Positions 14,558 through 22,928 of a DNA stretch of 64,000 nucleotides are shown piece by piece. The stretch covers positions 62,001 through 126,000 of the forward strand of contig JBMNPF010000002.1 in NCBI GenBank assembly GCA_050943475.1. Reading direction: 5' to 3'. The stretch is from Metaruminococcus_A sp050943475. Lineage in GTDB: Bacteria; Bacillota; Clostridia; Oscillospirales; Ruminococcaceae. How positions within the stretch are numbered: the stretch's first letter is position 1; the number at the start of each line of letters is the position of its first letter. Under the pieces are notes generated by a model. The model did no database searches and was not told the origin of the DNA. It saw only the letters and a list, made by a program, of their open reading frames with translations. Position numbers and translations under genes: made by a program.

Positions 14558-17092
14558 ATGCCGTTTTTAAACGAAGCACTGCAAAAGGGAAAACAGACCA
14601 AGTGGAACGCCCAGTGGATCCACCCGGATTTTATAGACCGGGAAGGGGTGCATTATTTTTGGTTTTTTAAGGAATTTACGCTGGAGAAACCGCTCACAAA
14701 TGCGGACATTGACATTACGGCTGACCAGAAATACAAGTTGTTTGTCAACGACAAATTGATTGGGCGTGGGCCGCTTTACGGCGCGCCGGATTATTACTCG
14801 TTTGACAGCTATGATTTAAAAAATGTTCTTACGCTGGGATTAAACAAGATCTGGGTTCTGGTGATGCAGGATCATCCCGGGGATTATTACGCCGGAGAAC
14901 ATCCAGCGGCATTGCTGGCACAGGTGAAGCTCCGCTATACAGATGGAAGCGGTGTGGTTATCGGCACCGGAACCGACTGGCGGTTTGTTAAGGACAATGG
15001 CTGGAACCCGCATACGCCGCGTTCCTTTTACGACCTCAACAACATGGAGGCCGTTGAGGTTTACGACGCGCGCAGCAGCTTAAACAAAGATAATTTTGCT
15101 GCTTCGGGTGAAGATTCTTTCCGGGCAAAGGGGTTTACTCGGAACACCTGGATTCGTGAGATGTACGAAGATATTCCGGTGCCGCACCTCGGCGCGATGT
15201 GGCGGTATTTGCAGCCGCGTGAAATCCCGTACATGTATGAGCATTCAGTTGATGGAAAAGTAATCCGGCAGGGCGAGGTTGAACCTGGCAATGTGGACAA
15301 GCACAGCTATAAGCCAGTGGCGCAGATGTGGCAAGGGCTTGAAAACATTGAAAATGCTTGCTGCGCGGTTTTAGAACAGGTAGACGCGGTGACAAAACCG
15401 GATGAAAGCTATGCGGTTTTGCAGCCGAAAATGCAGCCTACATATCCATTCCGTACCTGTTATCCGGCCTTTATCCTTGACTTTGGGGAAATTATGAATG
15501 GGTACATCGAACTGGATGTAGAAGCTGCGGCAGGGTGCATCCTTGACATTGCTTATGCCCATGTGCTGGATAGCGGGAAGATTTATTATAAAACCGGCCA
15601 TCATTTCCGCAACAAGCGGTATGTCTGCAAGGAGGGCCGACAGCGCTGGGAAAGCTTTGAGTTTGTCAACGCGCGCTATTTGCAGGTGACGGTGCGTTAC
15701 CAGACTCCGGCAATCTTTAAGCTCCAGGAATTTGTACCGATTAAGATTTACCACATTGGGCTTAAACGCACCGAATATCCGGTGACCCAAAATGCGTCCT
15801 TTAAATGCAGCGAACCGCTGCTGGAAAAACTGTTCAAAGCTTCAGACAATACGGCGCTAACCTGTGTCAATGACAAGCTGGTTGACAACAACTACCGGGA
15901 AAAAAACAACTGGAGCGGCGACGTAACCACCGTTATGCTTCCGCTGCTGTATCACCATGGCAACCTTGATATTTTGAAGCGGTATTTCCGCACCTTCTGT
16001 TATGAGCAAAACCCGTGGGGAACCTTTAACATCATGGTGCCGGAGGCAAACGACCTGATTTTTGACCACTCATACAGCTTGGTCATCCGGTTGGAAGAGT
16101 ACTGCACCATTTCAGGGGATACGGCGCTTGGCGCGGAATTGTATCCAAATATCCGGCGCTACCTGGAATTGATGGAAAAATATGAAAATGAGGACGGCAT
16201 TTTGGAATATGTGCCGTGGGTTTACTGGTTTGACTGGGCGCCTCTCAACCGCAAGGGGATTTATTCGGTATTGAGCTTGATGTATCTGCGCGTTTTAATG
16301 GCTGCGGAACGGATGGCCAAATGGGCGGGAGCAGAGGATGACCGCGCCGTGATTGCAGCAAAAGCGGAACAACTGCGGCGTTCCTGTGTGAATTACTTTT
16401 GGAGCGAGGCGGAAGGCTGTTTTATCGAATATGTAGAAAAGGGCAAACAGAGCAGTACCATCTGCGAACATGCAAATGCAATGGCAATCCTGACCGGATG
16501 CTGCCAGGATGGGCGGATGGAACGGGTAATTGCTCGTGTGTTCGAACGCGGAATGGCGTTGGACGACAACCGCAGCGTCATTAAGGTTGCGCCGATTTTT
16601 CAGTATTATGCCATGAAAGCGCTTGCGGAAGCAGGGCGTGAGGATTTGCTGCTGGAGTTTTTTGAAAAACGGAGCGGACTGTTCCTTGCAAGGGGATTAG
16701 ACACCATCCCGGAGGTGTGGGACATTGACGCGCGCACCCACGACAGCTTCGCACAGGCGACGCCGCCGGAATCCACCATGATTTTGAGCGAGCTTGCAGG
16801 GTTGAAGCCTGCTGACGCCGGATTCCAGCACTTTGTTGCAGAACCGCGGTTTGATTTGATCCCAACACTGGATACCGAGATCCCGACCAATGTGGGAACG
16901 GTTGGCATCCGCTGGGAGAGAACCGAAAGTGATCGGTGTGAGGTGTATATCAGCAAGCCAGAAGCAGCAGTTTGTACCTTCCGTGCGCCCGAAGGTTGGG
17001 TGGTAAAAACTGTAACGGCAGACGGCACGGTGATTACGGATGGAAATATGGCAAAAGGGAAAGATTTACAGGTTACAGTGGTTCGTCACTGA
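14558..17092 (+). CDS. Alpha-L-rhamnosidase-like glycoside hydrolase (GH78-type six-hairpin fold)
   Basis: 844 residues. The N-terminal part (about 1-420) has the beta-sandwich modules of bacterial rhamnosidases (WIHPDF, KYKLFVNDKLIGRGP). The catalytic alpha/alpha barrel follows, with DNNYREKNNWSGD (about 442-454), which matches the family DxxxRxExxxWxGD signature, then WVYWFDW and PEVWDIDARTHDSFAQATPP, and a C-terminal beta domain. No signal peptide is present, so it should act in the cytosol on imported rhamnosides. ATG 14558 has AAGGAG 9 bases upstream; GTG at 14534 is less likely. No transporter or regulator is adjacent. The exact sugar is not proven. Confidence 0.78.
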   Translation: MPFLNEALQKGKQTKWNAQWIHPDFIDREGVHYFWFFKEFTLEKPLTNADIDITADQKYKLFVNDKLIGRGPLYGAPDYYSFDSYDLKNVLTLGLNKIWVLVMQDHPGDYYAGEHPAALLAQVKLRYTDGSGVVIGTGTDWRFVKDNGWNPHTPRSFYDLNNMEAVEVYDARSSLNKDNFAASGEDSFRAKGFTRNTWIREMYEDIPVPHLGAMWRYLQPREIPYMYEHSVDGKVIRQGEVEPGNVDKHSYKPVAQMWQGLENIENACCAVLEQVDAVTKPDESYAVLQPKMQPTYPFRTCYPAFILDFGEIMNGYIELDVEAAAGCILDIAYAHVLDSGKIYYKTGHHFRNKRYVCKEGRQRWESFEFVNARYLQVTVRYQTPAIFKLQEFVPIKIYHIGLKRTEYPVTQNASFKCSEPLLEKLFKASDNTALTCVNDKLVDNNYREKNNWSGDVTTVMLPLLYHHGNLDILKRYFRTFCYEQNPWGTFNIMVPEANDLIFDHSYSLVIRLEEYCTISGDTALGAELYPNIRRYLELMEKYENEDGILEYVPWVYWFDWAPLNRKGIYSVLSLMYLRVLMAAERMAKWAGAEDDRAVIAAKAEQLRRSCVNYFWSEAEGCFIEYVEKGKQSSTICEHANAMAILTGCCQDGRMERVIARVFERGMALDDNRSVIKVAPIFQYYAMKALAEAGREDLLLEFFEKRSGLFLARGLDTIPEVWDIDARTHDSFAQATPPESTMILSELAGLKPADAGFQHFVAEPRFDLIPTLDTEIPTNVGTVGIRWERTESDRCEVYISKPEAAVCTFRAPEGWVVKTVTADGTVITDGNMAKGKDLQVTVVRH

Positions 17093-17097
17093 TTGAT

Positions 17098-17131
17098 AAA
17101 AGCCGGCGGTTATACCGCCGGCTTTTGCTTT
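17098..17131 (+). terminator. Intrinsic terminator after the rhamnosidase-like gene
   Basis: AAAAGCCGGCGG (17098-17109) pairs with 17115-17126 around the loop TTATA, followed by GCTTTTATT. It starts 6 bases after the stop. The following stretch to 17370 holds a small 9-bp inverted repeat (17232-17240 with 17256-17264) but no supported gene. Confidence 0.88.
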
Positions 17132-17370
17132 TATTCAACGAACGATTCCCTGACTCGATTGTAATGGTATAGCAATGGCAGAGGTAACTGTTTTTTCGTC
17201 CAAACATACGAACGATACAGGTGTAGCGTGTAAAGGCAATTCGGCCGAAGACTGGATTGCCTTTGTTCGATCGCTAACCCTTCGAATTGTAAAAATTTAA
17301 AATTAGGAGATAATAACAGCTTGTTTCGGGTACATATACTATTGGTAGCTATAAGAAGGGAGCTGGTAGT

Positions 17371-18390
17371 TTGGCAAACAAGACCATACACTATTTTGTG
17401 GATACCAACAGCTCATGCGGGTATGTGAGCCTGCTGGATTCCAACATTGCGGGACTGCGGGACTTTGAGCTGCTGACAGGATACCCGCAGGATTGGGTAA
17501 ACCGCCTGTATGAAAGCACGTCGGAGACCGGTGTACTGGAACATGAGGAAGTACAGGTCATTCATGACTGCATTACTACCGATGTGGCAGGGATGATTTT
17601 TCCGCGGCGCGGCACCGGATTTTACAATGCGCCTCTTTATCGTCAGAACAGCCGTCATATTTCCGGACTGCTTTGGGGAGAATACCTCAAAGAAATTGAA
17701 AAAAACCTGGGATTTGCCTATGAACGGTTCGGGCATGCTCTTAAAATTCATGATGAATGGGAGAAAATTTTTATCGGCGCAATGGATTTTGAATCCATGA
17801 ATGCACTGACCACCGAAACCATGATTCGCATTATTGGCGACTGTGCATTGGATAAAAAGGCGAAAACGGTCCACCGTTTCTTTGGTGCGGCAACCATTGG
17901 CGGAGCACACGACTATATTGAAAACATCACGCGGGAAATTGATACACGGTATTTTATCAAAGGCCGCCCGGGAACCGGAAAATCCACCTTCTTAAAAAAG
18001 ATTTCCATATATGCAGAAGAGCGCGGAATCAACACCGAAGTGTATCATTGTGCGTTTGATCCAAACAGCTGGGATATGGTGGTATTGCGCGAATTGGGGA
18101 TTTGCCTATTTGACAGCACAGCGCCGCATGAATATTTTCCAAGCCGCCCAGGCGACGAGGTCATTGATATTTATGATTATGCAGTCAAGCCCGGCACAGA
18201 TGAACGATTTGCCGAAGAAATAAAACGCTGCCAGGCAGGGTATAAAAACGCCGTGGCACAGGCAACCTCCTTTTTGCAGTTGACTCAGCGCATTTACAGC
18301 GATTTAATGCTGCGTCTTAAGTTCCAGCTTCCGGATGGTTGTTTGGAGGAAGAGGGCGAACGTTTGCTGCGCAGGCTGCTGAAAGAATAG
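17371..18390 (+). CDS. P-loop ATPase of the PRK06851 type with a degenerate N-terminal half
   Basis: 339 residues. The C-terminal half is a P-loop NTPase: Walker A GRPGTGKST (198-206), preceded by RFFGAATIGGAHDYIENIT and followed by VYHCAFDPNSWDMV and FDSTAPHEYFPSRPGDE, strings I recall as typical of the PRK06851 family of Firmicutes. The N-terminal half seems to be a decayed copy of the same domain: EVQVIHDCITTDVAGMIFP (60-78) parallels the segment after the P-loop, but no Walker A is left. Start is TTG at 17371, 8 bases after GGGAG. Function unknown. It stands alone, between a terminator and a long hairpin. Confidence 0.75.
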   Translation: MANKTIHYFVDTNSSCGYVSLLDSNIAGLRDFELLTGYPQDWVNRLYESTSETGVLEHEEVQVIHDCITTDVAGMIFPRRGTGFYNAPLYRQNSRHISGLLWGEYLKEIEKNLGFAYERFGHALKIHDEWEKIFIGAMDFESMNALTTETMIRIIGDCALDKKAKTVHRFFGAATIGGAHDYIENITREIDTRYFIKGRPGTGKSTFLKKISIYAEERGINTEVYHCAFDPNSWDMVVLRELGICLFDSTAPHEYFPSRPGDEVIDIYDYAVKPGTDERFAEEIKRCQAGYKNAVAQATSFLQLTQRIYSDLMLRLKFQLPDGCLEEEGERLLRRLLKE

Positions 18391-18500
18391 GCGAACACCC
18401 TGTAAATGATGGAAGAGGGTAACAGTACAAATAAAATACTGTACACAGAGAAAATCGGTCTGAAAAAACAATATATGGAAAATTTTCACCCGCTCCAGAC

Positions 18501-18554
18501 AATTACCCCAAATGCCCCAGCAGCAGTTCCGATGCTGGGGCATTTGGGGTAATT
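18501..18554. repeat. 22-bp-stem inverted repeat between convergent genes
   Basis: Positions 18501-18522 are the exact complement of 18533-18554, around a 10-base loop. It lies between the ATPase gene (stop at 18390) and the sbcC stop (18632). Neither flank has a T-run, so it is not a classic terminator, though a stem this strong could still block both polymerases. The rest of 18391-18631 holds no gene that I can support. Confidence 0.75.
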
Positions 18555-18631
18555 TGGTATATGAGTGCCAAAGAAAATGAATATTAATGCTGGAACAGGC
18601 TCGCTGCAGCCGGGGATGAGCAACGCAACGC

Positions 18632-21592
18632 TTATGGGACAAGGACTTCCGCCGTGCTGCCGGTAAAGGAAGGATGAATCCGGAGCTGTGCGGGAATGCG
18701 TTCTTTGAGTTCTTCCACATGGGAAATAATGCCGACGGTACGCCCACTTTCCCGAAGCGAAAGGATGCACTCGATAGCGGCATCCAATGATTGAGCGTCC
18801 AGCGAACCGAAGCCTTCGTCGATAAAAAGGGTATCGATTCGAATACCGCCGGCATTTTCTTCAATGGAGTCGGAAAGGCCAAGCGCCAGGCAGAGGGCGC
18901 ACTGAAAGCTCTCGCCGCCAGAGAGGGTGTTGACATGTCTTGCTTTGCCGGTATAGGCGTCAAAAATATCCAATTCCAAGCCGGAAGCCTTTAACCCTTT
19001 TTCTTTTTCGGTGCGCCGCACCAGCGTATAGCGTTCGTTGGTCATTGCGCTGAGGCGAAGATTTGCACGTGTAATGATTTCATCAAAATAAATGGAAAGG
19101 ACATAGCGTTCCAGCGCAAGCCGTTGGGGATTATTGCCGCTGGACAGGCGGTAAAGATCGTTGACGGCGCCAAACGCGTCATTCGCCTGCTGTATGATTT
19201 CCATACTGAGACGAAGTTTGTCCAAGGCGGATGTATGATTCTCAAACAGCGTATGCAGCCGCATAAGTTTGTCGCGGCCTTTTGCAAGCGCTGCTTCCAG
19301 CTCTTCTTTTTGCAGTTTCAGTTCGTCAAGCGGATAAGGTTCCATACCGTGCAGTTCTTCAGAAAGGGAATCGACGCGTTGCCGCGCCTGCGTTATTTCA
19401 CTGTCGTACCGGTGAAGTTCGGCTTCCAGCTCAGGAATTTTGGGAAGAAGCGGCAGCAGTTTTTGGAATTCCTCTGATTCTATAGCCGGAGGTGTGCGAA
19501 GCAGCGCATCCCATTGCCCGGTCAGCTGAACTTCATCGGCAAGGTATTGGTTACGGCGTCCCTCGGCTTCCTTTTTCTGGTTTTGCAACGCGGTATATTG
19601 AATGGTAATGCGTTCGAGGTCTTGTTGTGTCTGCTGCGCCTGCTGCCGAAGATTTTTTATCTGCTGTTCCAAATTGTCCAGCTGGGACCGAAGCTGTTTG
19701 GGAGTTGTGCTTTCCGGAAGTTTCGCTTGAAGGCTTGCGGCATTTTCCTGGTGCAAACGCACCTCTGCTTCCAGTTCTGCTTTGCGCTGGAGTAAGTTTT
19801 GCCGTTGCTTCTCCGTCTCCTCTGGAGCAGGAAACAGGGTGTGAGACGGAAGGGAAGATTCCTGCAAAAAGCTTTGTGCTTCCTGTTCCAGCATGTTCCG
19901 TTTTTGGTTTTGGCGGCTGGCAGCGTTTTCTAAGAACAAAGGCGGAATATCCATGCAGGTATCCGCTGTATAGCCGGGAAAATGAACGGCAACAGCCTGA
20001 AACGAAAGGGAACAGGCTGTATGGAGGCGGTTGAGATGCTCCAGCGATTCATCATGAGATCGTTTGAGCTGATCGAGCTGCTGCTGTGTAACCGCTTCTG
20101 ACGTTTTGTGTGCGGGGTAAGGGTGTGCAGTGGAACCGCAGACCGGACAGGGAACACCTTTTTTTAAGCCATCGGCAAGAAAAGCAGCCTGCGCGTCCAG
20201 AAAAGACTGAAAGCCTTTTTCGTAATTGATTCGGCACTTTTGGTAATGCTCCTGTGCGGTTTGTTCCGCAAGCAAGTCCCGGCGGAACTGCGTCATGGCT
20301 TCTGCGGCAGCGCGCTCTTGATCAACAGCTGCCCGTCGTTTAAGATATTCGTCGATTTCACAAACGGCTTTTAGCGCCTGTTCCGTGTCTGACGCCTTTT
20401 TTTGTGAGGAGTTTAACTCCTGTTTCGTCTGTTCCAGTTGGGTGCAGGTCTGGAGATGGGCACGGAAGAGATTGGCTTCCGCTTCCAGTTCCGGAAGACG
20501 ATTCAGCGCCTTTTGCGCTGCGTCGGTCAAGGTCTGAGCGTTGACTCGATTGCCATCGGTTTCCGCAATGGTACGGCACAGGGCAGCGAGACGCTCATCC
20601 TCCGCCTGTTTGTAGCGTTTTACATCCTGTAAGCGGGCATAAATCCCATTTGCACTGTGGGCTTTTGTGAGCAGGGCGAGAAAATCACGCTTTGCAGCCA
20701 TAGCGCCAGATTGCTCGCCGCATGTACGCAGTGTTTCCTGCGCGGCGCTGAGACGGCAAAATTTTTCGTTGATGGAGGCAAACAGTTCAAGATTGATCTG
20801 GCTTGAGTCGCGTTCAAGCGCTGCGACCTGCTGTTCCTGTGTTTTCATTTTTGCCTGAATAGCATCTGTTTCAAGCTGAAGTTCTTGAAAAACGGCGTGA
20901 AAATCGAAGTCAGAGGCCGCAATCTGGGCCGAGAGCGCGCCGTTTTCAAGCGGCGAGACCGACTGAATTATAGAACGGCAATAAAGCTTTGCTTCATGGT
21001 ACCGCTGTTCCAGGTCGCGGGACTGATTTTGGAGCAACTGGGTAAAGCGGTAATAAAGATCGGTGGAAAACAGTTTACGGAAAATTTCCTGTTTTTCATC
21101 GCTTCCTGCGTTGAGCAGTTTTCGGAATTCTCCTTGAGGAAGCATGACGATTTTTTTAAACTGATCCCGAGTAAGCCCCATAACTGTTTGCACGGCGGCG
21201 TTCACCTCGTTGACGCCGACAATGGTGGTGCCATCCGGTAAGGTGAGTTCTGCATAGGTGTTTTTCACCGAAATAGTGCCCCTCCTGGTGGGGTAGGGCT
21301 GCTTGGGTTTGCGGGTAACCGTGAATTCTTTGCTGCCAATGCGAAAGCGAAAGGTAACGGAGCATTCTTCTTCAAGCGCGGCGTAATCACTTTTAAACTG
21401 TTCGGAACGGCGCAGCTCACCGCTTGCCTCCCCGTATAAGGCAAAGGTAATGGCATCAAAAACGGTGGTTTTACCGCTTCCGGTAGGGCCGGAAACCATG
21501 AATAATCCCTGAGCGGCAAGCGCGGTAAAGTCAACGGTTTGCTCGTCCTGAAACGGGCCGAATGCTTTTAGGGTAAGAAAAAGGGGAATCAT
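18632..21592 (-). CDS. sbcC: Exonuclease SbcCD subunit SbcC (Rad50-like ATPase)
   Basis: 986 residues, an SMC-type ATPase that partners SbcD to open and degrade hairpin or blocked DNA ends. The N-terminus has Walker A SGPTGSGKTTVFDAI (about 35-49). Two long coiled coils flank a zinc hook (GVPCPVCGSTAHP, about 480-492). The C-terminus has the ABC signature LSGGESFQCAL and Walker B FIDEGFGSLDAQ. The ATG overlaps the sbcD stop (ATGA), so both are made from one message. Slightly shorter than the usual 1,000-1,050 residues, which is within normal coiled-coil variation. Confidence 0.96.
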   Translation of the reverse strand: MIPLFLTLKAFGPFQDEQTVDFTALAAQGLFMVSGPTGSGKTTVFDAITFALYGEASGELRRSEQFKSDYAALEEECSVTFRFRIGSKEFTVTRKPKQPYPTRRGTISVKNTYAELTLPDGTTIVGVNEVNAAVQTVMGLTRDQFKKIVMLPQGEFRKLLNAGSDEKQEIFRKLFSTDLYYRFTQLLQNQSRDLEQRYHEAKLYCRSIIQSVSPLENGALSAQIAASDFDFHAVFQELQLETDAIQAKMKTQEQQVAALERDSSQINLELFASINEKFCRLSAAQETLRTCGEQSGAMAAKRDFLALLTKAHSANGIYARLQDVKRYKQAEDERLAALCRTIAETDGNRVNAQTLTDAAQKALNRLPELEAEANLFRAHLQTCTQLEQTKQELNSSQKKASDTEQALKAVCEIDEYLKRRAAVDQERAAAEAMTQFRRDLLAEQTAQEHYQKCRINYEKGFQSFLDAQAAFLADGLKKGVPCPVCGSTAHPYPAHKTSEAVTQQQLDQLKRSHDESLEHLNRLHTACSLSFQAVAVHFPGYTADTCMDIPPLFLENAASRQNQKRNMLEQEAQSFLQESSLPSHTLFPAPEETEKQRQNLLQRKAELEAEVRLHQENAASLQAKLPESTTPKQLRSQLDNLEQQIKNLRQQAQQTQQDLERITIQYTALQNQKKEAEGRRNQYLADEVQLTGQWDALLRTPPAIESEEFQKLLPLLPKIPELEAELHRYDSEITQARQRVDSLSEELHGMEPYPLDELKLQKEELEAALAKGRDKLMRLHTLFENHTSALDKLRLSMEIIQQANDAFGAVNDLYRLSSGNNPQRLALERYVLSIYFDEIITRANLRLSAMTNERYTLVRRTEKEKGLKASGLELDIFDAYTGKARHVNTLSGGESFQCALCLALGLSDSIEENAGGIRIDTLFIDEGFGSLDAQSLDAAIECILSLRESGRTVGIISHVEELKERIPAQLRIHPSFTGSTAEVLVP

Positions 21593-22749
21593 GCTTCTAC
21601 CTCCATGCCCGCTGCCTGTTCAAAAGTTTGTTTGACAATCTCTCTTTTTTGTTCCGGTAGGGATTCTCCGGTGAGTTCTTTGTAAAAATCCGCGAAAAGT
21701 TCGGATGGACTTTTTGATTTTAGGGTATCCGCCGTTTGATCGCGTTGAGTGAGGTTCCAGCTGCGGCCGGTGTATTTTAGACCGAGAATGTTGGGGTAAA
21801 CAGCGCGCAGCCGTGCTACGGCGTCGATAACCGGTTCGCTTTGGGTGAGCTCAGCAAAGACGTAATCCTTATTGGACTGATTGCTGTCCTGTGCCGAACG
21901 CAGGAGTTCGTCAAAATCGCCTCGCAGGATACGTAGATCCCGCATGGGCTGGATGGTGCGGTCTGTAATCTGGATGTTATGACCCTCGCCCAGCTCTACA
22001 CACCAGAGCTGTTTGCGCTGGGCTGCTTCGTCGACGGCGTATTTGAGGATGGAACCCGCGTAGCGTGCCTGTGGAAGTCCTACGTTCTGCGGGGAATGGA
22101 TATGGCCGAGCGCGACATAATCGAAGGCTTGAAACAGGTCGGTGACAATGAGATCGCTCCCGCCGACCGCAGATTCCGAAGCGGTGGAAGGGATGCAATG
22201 TTCAGCGGCGGCAAAAAAACCGTGCGAAACCAAGACGTTGCGTTCCCTGCGGTCAAGAGCGGCCACAGTACGGGAAAGCAGCAGGTTATAGGCATCCTGT
22301 AAGGAATGGAGGGGTTCGTCCGGAAAAAAAACACGGACGTCGGCAGCCTGCAAAAAAGGGAGTAGGTAGAAATTGACCGGACCGAAAGAATCCCGGAGGA
22401 TTACTTTTTCAATCTCTTTTTTGATTTCACCTTCCAGGTAAAGCCCCTGCTGGGAAAGAAGGCGGTTTGCAAATGAAAGGCGCCGGCGGCTGTCATGGTT
22501 GCCTGCAATGGCGAGAATGGGAATGCCCAGCCCAGTAACAATTTCAGAAAAGGTTTCATCAACCAGCTGGACCGCATCGGCGGGAGGGACGCTGCGATCA
22601 TATAAATCGCCTGCAATAACCAAGGCGTCCGCCTGTTCGTTGCGCAGCAGGGTGGCAAGCTGTTTCAGGTAGGCGCGCTGATCCTCCAGCATACTGTGCT
22701 CGCCAATGCTCCTGCCAATGTGCCAATCCGCCGTATGGATAATTTTCAT
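21589..22749 (-). CDS. sbcD: Exonuclease SbcCD subunit SbcD (Mre11-like nuclease)
   Basis: 386 residues; the manganese-dependent nuclease of the SbcCD complex. All five phosphodiesterase motifs are seen: HTADWHIG, GDLYDRS, GNHDS, SHGFF and GHIHSPQ. A capping domain follows and the C-terminal part (about 330-386) would bind the SbcC coiled-coil base. ATG at 22749 has AAAGGGG 7 bases upstream; the ATG at 22755 is too close to it. Transcribed from the promoter at 22776-22804, divergent from purB. Confidence 0.96.
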   Translation of the reverse strand: MKIIHTADWHIGRSIGEHSMLEDQRAYLKQLATLLRNEQADALVIAGDLYDRSVPPADAVQLVDETFSEIVTGLGIPILAIAGNHDSRRRLSFANRLLSQQGLYLEGEIKKEIEKVILRDSFGPVNFYLLPFLQAADVRVFFPDEPLHSLQDAYNLLLSRTVAALDRRERNVLVSHGFFAAAEHCIPSTASESAVGGSDLIVTDLFQAFDYVALGHIHSPQNVGLPQARYAGSILKYAVDEAAQRKQLWCVELGEGHNIQITDRTIQPMRDLRILRGDFDELLRSAQDSNQSNKDYVFAELTQSEPVIDAVARLRAVYPNILGLKYTGRSWNLTQRDQTADTLKSKSPSELFADFYKELTGESLPEQKREIVKQTFEQAAGMEVEA

Positions 22750-22775
22750 GACCATACCCCTTTCTGAATAGTTCT

Positions 22776-22804
22776 ATTTTACTTGGGATTCGGCGCTTTG
22801 TCAA
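22776..22804 (-). promoter_or_regulatory. Sigma-A promoter for sbcDC
   Basis: Minus strand TTGACA (22799-22804), 17-base spacer, TAAAAT (22776-22781), 27 bases before the sbcD ATG. Confidence 0.85.
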
Positions 22805-22862
22805 AGCGGAAGAGTTCGCGTAATTTTGCTGGAAAGAAGCGGAAATACAGCGCTGTTTGTAC

Positions 22863-22891
22863 TTGTGGAACCGGTGGAGTTATGTTATAAT
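22863..22891 (+). promoter_or_regulatory. Probable sigma-A promoter for purB
   Basis: TATAAT (22886-22891) with TTGTGG (22863-22868) 17 bases upstream; the -35 is weak. The -10 is 38 bases before the purB start. No purine riboswitch or PurBox pair could be recognised in the short leader. Confidence 0.6.
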
Positions 22892-22928
22892 TTTAAAGTC
22901 TATTATGAAGCTGATTAGGAGGATGTTC

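Noticed and set aside
17131..17391. 86-residue minus-strand frame in the gap before the P-loop ATPase
   Set aside because: No ribosome binding site, unusual composition, and it runs into the start of a better-supported gene.
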